A stretch of 32,218 bases of DNA from Planctomycetia bacterium (lineage in GTDB: Bacteria; Planctomycetota; Planctomycetia; Pirellulales; Thermoguttaceae), in NCBI GenBank assembly GCA_030527205.1, contig JAUNBG010000041.1:1-32218 (forward strand), written 5' to 3'. This document shows, piece after piece, positions 28,143 to 32,218 of this stretch; position 1 is the stretch's first letter, and the number at the start of each line of letters is the position of its first letter. The position numbers were made by a program, and so were the translations under genes. Under the pieces are notes generated by a model. It did not search any database and was not told the DNA's origin. It saw only the letters and a list, made by a program, of their open reading frames with translations.

Positions 28143-28396
28143 AATATGGTCTCCTAAATGTTCAATACAGTAAATCTGTCAAAGTTTTTGTTTTCTGCTG
28201 ATTTTTTCGATTAGTCTTTCGCAAAGTGAAAAAATTGTTTAAAAATGAATTAATGCAACAGTGTTCAAGAATGATCGAAATAAATAATGGGAGTCAAATC
28301 AGCTGTTTTTCCAATAAAAATAATCTCTTTAATCATATCAAAATTACAGTTTGGGACAAGAGGGGGGCTGGGGGATTTTCGGCGTCGATCCGTTTC

Positions 28397-28426
28397 ATTT
28401 TAAATCTTTTGAAACTTGATTGTCAG
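28397..28426 (-). promoter_or_regulatory. Possible nifJ promoter
   Basis: Read on the minus strand: CTGACA (28426 to 28421), 18 bp, TAAAAT (28402 to 28397), each one base off consensus. It would give a leader of about 250 nt. No better candidate lies closer to the GTG start. Confidence 0.3.
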
Positions 28427-28578
28427 GCAAAAACGGGCGTCAACGGATTGATCTGGAAAGAGCCGCGACTTGTCAAATCGGCAATGCGATACCCAAAACC
28501 AATCTCTTTTCAGAAATTTTTACTTTATTCGAATAAAAAGGTTGTTTTAATCTATTTTTGATGAGCAGCGTCAAAAAG

Positions 28579-28618
28579 AATGATAAAGTTCAACAAGAAA
28601 TAATGATAAAGATCAACA
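28579..28618 (+). repeat. Direct repeat upstream of the small secreted protein gene
   Basis: AATGATAAAGTTCAACA (28579-28595) and AATGATAAAGATCAACA (28602-28618) differ at one base and recur with a 23-bp period, about two helical turns. This is a possible double operator 34 bp ahead of ATG 28652. Confidence 0.5.
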
Positions 28619-28651
28619 GTAAATATTGTCTGTTTTAGGAAGGACAAAAAA

Positions 28652-28978
28652 ATGTTACGAAAAAAAGCGGAATTTTTAAGCAATTTGAGAAACGGGTTGA
28701 TTGGCGGGCTTCTGGTTCTTGCAATGAGCGCAACGATTTTTGCTTCGGATAGGAATAATTCGACGCTTGAACAACAAGAGCCGTTATCTGCAATGCAATC
28801 TGCGGAAATCTCATCGCTTTATGCTCAAGTTTATACGACTTATTATCCGCCGATTTATTCCTCGCCGGTTGTTGTTGGACCAACCATAACGACTTATTAT
28901 CCCGCGCCGCCGATTTATGTTGGACCTCCGGTTATTGTTCGACCCTGGCGTCCTTTTTTAAACGCGTTCCTTCCATAA
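28652..28978 (+). CDS. Small secreted Tyr/Pro-rich protein
   Basis: 108 residues. Excellent ribosome-binding site (AGGAAGGA, 6 nt spacing). Residues 1-~32 form a signal peptide: RKK, a hydrophobic GLIGGLLVLAMSATIF core and a FAS cleavage site. The mature part (~75 residues) starts acidic/Gln-rich and becomes a Tyr/Pro/Val-rich tail with repeated YYPP and PPIYVGPP-type units, ending in RPWRPFLNAFLP. Low-complexity tails of this kind occur on small envelope proteins; the function is unknown. A direct repeat upstream suggests regulation. No terminator is seen before the next promoter at 28997. Confidence 0.8.
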   Translation: MLRKKAEFLSNLRNGLIGGLLVLAMSATIFASDRNNSTLEQQEPLSAMQSAEISSLYAQVYTTYYPPIYSSPVVVGPTITTYYPAPPIYVGPPVIVRPWRPFLNAFLP

Positions 28979-28996
28979 TTCATTGGTTGACAACTC

Positions 28997-29025
28997 TTGA
29001 TTTTTCCTGAATAAAAGGTTATAAT
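28997..29025 (+). promoter_or_regulatory. Promoter of the zinc-ribbon protein gene
   Basis: TTGATT (28997-29002), 17-bp spacer, perfect TATAAT (29020-29025). The start would be near 29032, with a leader of about 240 nt to ATG 29273. A TTGACA at 28987 is too far from the -10. Confidence 0.55.
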
Positions 29026-29272
29026 AAGGTTGATTTATATTGAAAAGCATTCCTTGAGGAATGAGTCATTGAACTGAATATTTTTTGAAAAAAGTCGCAA
29101 TTAAATAAAATTCGATCATATTCAATTAAATATTTTCTTTATTTTTCAACTTTATTGAAAATGATTGTTCTTAAAATTCCAACGTTTAGGTTTGATCTGC
29201 AAGAAAAGCAGTTCTATCGAAACAAATTTTAGGAAAAATAATCAAAATATCTTTTATTCAAAGGAAAAAGGA

Positions 29273-29956
29273 ATGGCAATTCGCGTTATTTGTGAATATT
29301 GCAACAGCAAAATAGATGCTTCGGATCGACTTTTAGGGGAAAAGCGAAAATGTCCCCGTTGCGATCAAGAGATTATTATTAAGCCAGCCGAACCGGAAAA
29401 ACGATCCGTTCCTGTTCCTGGACGCGTTCCTGTTCCTGCGGGAATTGTTACCGACGCAAGGACTCCTTTAAAGCATTCAGGCGATCAGATCAAACGTTTG
29501 ATGCCCGGCAATCTTTATTTGATTTTAAGCTATGATCGTATTGTCGCGGTCTGGAGATCCGTTGAAAATTGGATGATTAATGTCGGAAGCGGTTTTATTC
29601 CTGCGAAAAGAAATACGGAATCTATTCCAGAACACGGGCATTATGTTTTTATCGAAGGAAATGTTCGCCATACCGAAAATGGACGCCGCCTGGTCGGAAT
29701 TCGATTTTTCGAATTGTCTGGTTATAATGTTCTGATTTCAATTGCTCGAAATGAAAATGAACTTCTTGAAAAACTGTCTTCGCCAGTTCCGCTCACGACG
29801 ACTCAAAAACAACTCTTTTTTGCTTATCTTCGTGAACAATTCTTTCGTAATTTTACAGACGATACTCCAGAAATCATTGATTATTTGCTCAACCAGGACG
29901 AACGGACAACGCAAGTCGGCGATTTGACGGAGCAACCCTTTATTTTGGGCGAATGA
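29273..29956 (+). CDS. Zinc-ribbon-containing hypothetical protein
   Basis: 227 residues from ATG 29273, which has AAGGA 7 nt ahead; an upstream ATG at 29165 would add 36 residues without a good ribosome-binding site. Residues 7-30 form a zinc ribbon: C7-E-Y-C10 ... C27-P-R-C30, of the type placed at the N terminus of many planctomycete regulatory or membrane-associated proteins. A Pro/Val-rich linker (VPVPGRVPVPAG, ~45-60) follows, then a globular alpha/beta region (~80-227) that I do not recognise. No membrane segment. Possibly a signalling or protein-interaction module. It is expressed from its own promoter at 28997. Confidence 0.75.
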   Translation: MAIRVICEYCNSKIDASDRLLGEKRKCPRCDQEIIIKPAEPEKRSVPVPGRVPVPAGIVTDARTPLKHSGDQIKRLMPGNLYLILSYDRIVAVWRSVENWMINVGSGFIPAKRNTESIPEHGHYVFIEGNVRHTENGRRLVGIRFFELSGYNVLISIARNENELLEKLSSPVPLTTTQKQLFFAYLREQFFRNFTDDTPEIIDYLLNQDERTTQVGDLTEQPFILGE

Positions 29957-30169
29957 ACAGAATCGACTTGGTTTGCGAATCCTCATCAAGCGAATCTGTC
30001 TTGAATTGGACTCTTTTTTGGTACCCGTTCACGGGAGCTTCGTCGAATTCAAGAAATAGCGATCGCAGTTAAATAGACAAGCTTTTTTCAAAGTAATTTC
30101 GAACTTGATCGCGCAAAAGGAAAAAATCGTCGTGAGCGGATACTTCATGAGAATCTCTCTTTTGGTAAG

Positions 30170-30850
30170 CTACCGAATCACTTCATAATAGAGCCAAACC
30201 GCACCGCTTGCCAGCGCCTCGACCTCTTTCAAGCGAAGCGGAGCTGCCTTCTTCTTTTCCGCGGAAATTCCGTCGAACAACGTCGGAATTCCCGATCGTC
30301 CATCGATTCCGGGAGCCAGCAAGACCCCCAGTGCATCCAATAACCCTGCTTCGAGAAAGCCGCCGTTGAGGACTCCGCCCCCCACCAGCAGCAGCCGTCG
30401 AATTCCAAAATGTTCCCACAACGCTTCCATTGCCTGCGGCAAGTCGATTTTCTCACTTCCGGCGACGATATAGGAAATTTCCTGTTTTCGCAACGTTTCG
30501 AGGTACTCCTCGGAAACCTCCTCACTGACGATGCAGATCAGCGCATCTCCTTCTAATTCATTCGTTTGCCACCGGAGTTTTCCGAGCGTATCGACCGCAA
30601 CCGCATAAGAATCGGCCTTCCGAGCGACATGTACCGACGACTTCCCCACGCGGTTTTTCGGTGTGGCGACGAACGGTTCTTTGTCCGCAAAATGCAGCTC
30701 CATCGTCCTGCGTCCGCAAATCCAGGCATCGCCGTTCAGTTTTGCCTGATACGTTTCGTAATCCTTCTCGCCGATAAGGTCGTCCAGCACCGAACACTCG
30801 ATCCGTCCATCCACCGACGCCAGCATGTAACCAATAATTTCGGGCCTCAT
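30170..30850 (-). CDS. RibD/dihydrofolate-reductase-like NADPH reductase
   Basis: 226 residues. Family features: GYMLASVDGRIE (the S-x-D-G substrate strand at the N terminus), GDAWICGRRTME (the G-R-x-T nucleotide region) and RRLLLVGGGVLNGGFLEAGLLD (the C-terminal GGG-LN motif). It belongs to the RibD C-terminal/DHFR-like superfamily of NAD(P)H reductases; the substrate cannot be named, and it is not a bifunctional RibD because no deaminase domain is present. GGAGG sits 6-7 nt before ATG 30850, and the SDR stop is 15 nt upstream, so both genes form an operon. GC content and codon use are clearly higher than in genes to the left. Confidence 0.85.
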   Translation of the reverse strand: MRPEIIGYMLASVDGRIECSVLDDLIGEKDYETYQAKLNGDAWICGRRTMELHFADKEPFVATPKNRVGKSSVHVARKADSYAVAVDTLGKLRWQTNELEGDALICIVSEEVSEEYLETLRKQEISYIVAGSEKIDLPQAMEALWEHFGIRRLLLVGGGVLNGGFLEAGLLDALGVLLAPGIDGRSGIPTLFDGISAEKKKAAPLRLKEVEALASGAVWLYYEVIR

Positions 30851-30865
30851 GAATTCCCCTCCACG

Positions 30866-31609
30866 TTATCGAATCGTGTATCCGCCATCCACCGCAATCC
30901 CCTGTCCCAGCACGAAACTGGACGCGGGACTGCAGAGCCACAAAACGGTCGAAGCGACCTCCTCCGGCTTGCCAAATCGACCGATCGGTTCCGCCACTTC
31001 CTTGATCGCGCCGGCTTGCAGCATTTTTTCCACCAGCGGCGTTTCAATCGTGGCGGGACAGACCGCGTTGATCCGAATTCCCCGTGCCGCATATTCCAGG
31101 GCCGCACATTTTGTCATTCCGAGCACCGCATGTTTCGAGGCGTGGTAGGCCACCCGCCCCGGCAAGCCGATCAGCCCGCCGATGGAGGAGCAGTTGACAA
31201 TCGCATACCCCTCGCCCCCCTGTTGAAGCATTTGCCGCAACTCGTATTTCAGGCAGAGGAACATGCTACGCAGGTTGACGTTCATCACCCGGTCGAACTC
31301 CGCACTTTCCAGTTCTGCCGTCTCGATGTCGTCGCTCATGATTCCGGCGTTGTTGTAGGCGTAATCGAGCCGCCCGAACCGCTCCACCGTTGCAAGCACC
31401 ATCGCCTGAACCGACGTTTCCTGGGTCACATCGCCGACAAAGCTGCCGACCGCAAACCCCTGCGACCGAAGCGCTTCCGTCGCTGTTTCCAGCAATTCCG
31501 CGCTTCGGTCTGCCAACATCACCGACGCACCCGCCTGCGCGAACTTCGTCGCCGTCGCCTTGCCAATTCCACTGGCCGCACCCGTCACCAACGCTACTTT
31601 TCCGTTCAT
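30866..31609 (-). CDS. SDR-family NAD(P)-dependent dehydrogenase
   Basis: 247 residues, the usual length of a classical SDR. Motifs: VTGAASGIGKA (cofactor loop, TGxxxGIG), NNAG (~89-92), the catalytic Ser-Tyr-Lys with SSIGG and Y-H-A-S-K (~153-157), and the PATIETPL segment after the active site. GGIAVDGGYTIR closes the fold. It oxidises or reduces a hydroxyl/carbonyl group in the cytoplasm; the substrate is unknown. GGAG lies 6 nt before ATG 31609. Upstream is a promoter with a MerR-type architecture, so the gene and the reductase behind it are probably induced together by an aldehyde-like or other electrophile. Confidence 0.92.
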   Translation of the reverse strand: MNGKVALVTGAASGIGKATATKFAQAGASVMLADRSAELLETATEALRSQGFAVGSFVGDVTQETSVQAMVLATVERFGRLDYAYNNAGIMSDDIETAELESAEFDRVMNVNLRSMFLCLKYELRQMLQQGGEGYAIVNCSSIGGLIGLPGRVAYHASKHAVLGMTKCAALEYAARGIRINAVCPATIETPLVEKMLQAGAIKEVAEPIGRFGKPEEVASTVLWLCSPASSFVLGQGIAVDGGYTIR

Positions 31610-31684
31610 GGTTTTCTCCTCTTTTTTGCCACCGTTTTCTTGCCATTTTCATTTTCAGGAAGTACCCTTTCCCGAACTCTTGGG

Positions 31685-31715
31685 ATTATACTCCTTACAG
31701 TTACTCTAAGGTCAA
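31685..31715 (-). promoter_or_regulatory. MerR-type promoter/operator for the SDR-reductase operon
   Basis: Read on the minus strand: TTGACC (31715 to 31710), a 19-bp spacer, TATAAT (31690 to 31685). A dyad, CCTTACAGT-T-ACTCTAAGG (31693-31711), fills the spacer, with arms matching at 8 of 9 positions. The 19-bp spacing plus a centred dyad is the signature of MerR-family activation. No merR-like gene is in the window. Confidence 0.75.
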
Positions 31716-31802
31716 GGGGGTGCGTCGAAAAATTTGAAAAATTTTCCAAAGTTCCTTCAAACGGCACCCCTGGTGGCAAACGGGCTGCGGCTCACCATTC
31801 CA

Positions 31803-32218
31803 TCATTTACCAATATTCAATTTTGCTTTCAAAGCCGCCAGCGCTTGTTCTGGGTCGTCGATTCCCATAACGGTCTGTTCCAGAGGACACAACCCGGAGC
31901 GATCTTGATTGAGGATGCGCGGCACGAGATGAGCGTAGCTGGTTGTGATACGATGAATGCCCAACCACTCCACAGCGTCTTCACTCATCAGTTCGCCATG
32001 AACGGCCGCCACGTTTCCGGCAATCAGAATCGCGGCCGCAGCCCGACCAATTACCTTATCGACAATCACGGCTCCTTCCAGCGACTCTCGTTCTGCAATG
32101 TTCAAAAGCGGCATGACGCCCCGTCCCGACTCCACCGCCGCAATTTTATCGTCCCGAAGCAGAACGCACTTCGCTTCTCCTGAACGAATTTGACGGATCG
32201 CTTTCCGGAAAGAGTCCG
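31803..32218 (-). CDS. DUF1893 protein (N terminus beyond right edge)
   Basis: 138 codons are visible, and the frame is open to the right edge, so the start is outside. The sequence reads LLRDDKIAAVESGRGVMPLL, then VIVDKVIGRAAAAILIAGNV, a Ser-Glu-Asp segment, YAHLVPRILNQDRSGLCPLE with a Cys, and a short C-terminal helix. This matches the DUF1893 family (TM1506-like), small single-domain proteins related to the cytidine-deaminase fold whose activity is not established. Nearly the whole domain is present. Same GC-rich composition and strand as the SDR and reductase genes, but the operator at 31685 lies between them, so it is probably a separate transcript. Confidence 0.85.
   Translation of the reverse strand, partial: DSFRKAIRQIRSGEAKCVLLRDDKIAAVESGRGVMPLLNIAERESLEGAVIVDKVIGRAAAAILIAGNVAAVHGELMSEDAVEWLGIHRITTSYAHLVPRILNQDRSGLCPLEQTVMGIDDPEQALAALKAKLNIGK

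Larger units (their letters stand above)
28143..28651. other. Gene-free divergent region between nifJ and the small secreted protein
   Basis: A 111-residue frame on the plus strand (28226-28561, GTG start) has no ribosome-binding site and no family-like features. The region holds a G-tract (GGGGGGCTGGGGG, about 28362-28374), a possible nifJ promoter (28397-28426) and a 23-bp-period direct repeat (28579-28618). Confidence 0.45.

Noticed and set aside
28154..28182. TTGACA close to the nifJ start (minus strand) as a promoter
   Set aside because: The hexamer 17 bp downstream is ATTTAG, a poor -10 that overlaps the ribosome-binding site, leaving no leader.
28226..28561. 111-residue frame between nifJ and the small secreted protein
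   Set aside because: GTG start without ribosome-binding site, no domain or signal peptide, and it covers the G-tract and candidate promoter.
30022..30038. Hairpin CCCGT-TC-ACGGG near GGTACC as a terminator
   Set aside because: Neither strand has a T-run after the stem, and the two-base loop is too small.
30029..30148. 39-codon frame downstream of the RibD-like gene
   Set aside because: It has a fair GAGAG site but is short, AT-rich unlike its operon, and shows no signal peptide or motif.
31717..31770. GGGGTGC/GCACCCC inverted repeat between DUF1893 and SDR genes
   Set aside because: The arms are 40 nt apart and no T-run follows on the minus strand, so a terminator is not supported.
30566..31870. 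434-residue open frame on the plus strand
   Set aside because: It is antisense to the SDR and reductase genes; long antisense frames are expected in GC-rich coding DNA. It has Arg/His-rich composition and no family-like motifs.

Overview
This window looks like chromosomal DNA from a planctomycete (phylum Planctomycetota), probably an anaerobic or fermentative member of the Pirellulales/Thermoguttaceae type. The evidence is a DUF1559 prepilin-like protein with the H-x9-DG-type tail, a giant surface protein with an LEPR-XLL-like motif (LEDRQLLA) near its N terminus, an FAD-dependent oxidoreductase with a golvesin-like C-terminal domain, a Tat-exported DUF6807 (PmoA-family) protein, and a single-chain pyruvate:ferredoxin oxidoreductase that points to anaerobic energy metabolism. 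The lineage is inferred from gene families; no rRNA or tRNA gene was seen.

Layout. (1) Positions 1-10,676, minus strand: one uninterrupted frame of at least 3,558 codons that runs off the left edge. It encodes an exported giant protein with beta-helix segments, two calcium-binding-like loops and about 17 Ig/FN3-like modules of roughly 90-108 residues. (2) 11,121-17,044: a consensus sigma70-type promoter drives a secreted FAD oxidoreductase; then, on the minus strand, a sensor histidine kinase with a periplasmic CxxCH motif and a Tat-exported DUF6807 protein, separated by a gene-free stretch full of dispersed repeats. (3) 17,365-19,470, plus strand: a HIT-family nucleotide phosphorylase/hydrolase and anhydro-N-acetylmuramic acid kinase (anmK). 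(4) 19,592-22,570, minus strand: two overlapping RimK-like ATP-grasp ligases, a broken small reading frame just upstream of them, and the DUF1559 protein. (5) 22,571-28,142: a long gene-free stretch, a membrane protein with a CPVCHFC motif behind a strong promoter, and nifJ with two stacked terminators. (6) 28,652-29,956, plus strand: a small Tyr/Pro-rich secreted protein and a zinc-ribbon protein with its own promoter. (7) 30,170-32,218, minus strand: a clearly more GC-rich block with a RibD/DHFR-like reductase, an SDR dehydrogenase and a DUF1893 protein cut by the right edge. The SDR-reductase pair sits behind a promoter with a 19-bp spacer and a 9-1-9 dyad, the hallmark of MerR-family control.

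How the parts fit. The left 30 kb combines cell-surface and polysaccharide-related functions (giant adhesin-like protein, FAD/golvesin protein, DUF6807, prepilin-like DUF1559), cell-wall sugar recycling (AnmK) and anaerobic pyruvate oxidation. The right 2 kb looks like a separately acquired, inducible redox/detoxification operon. The most notable items are the giant modular protein, the MerR-type promoter on the compositionally foreign block, two families of dispersed non-coding repeats, the tandem ATP-grasp pair next to a decayed or very short peptide frame, and the structured nifJ 3' region.
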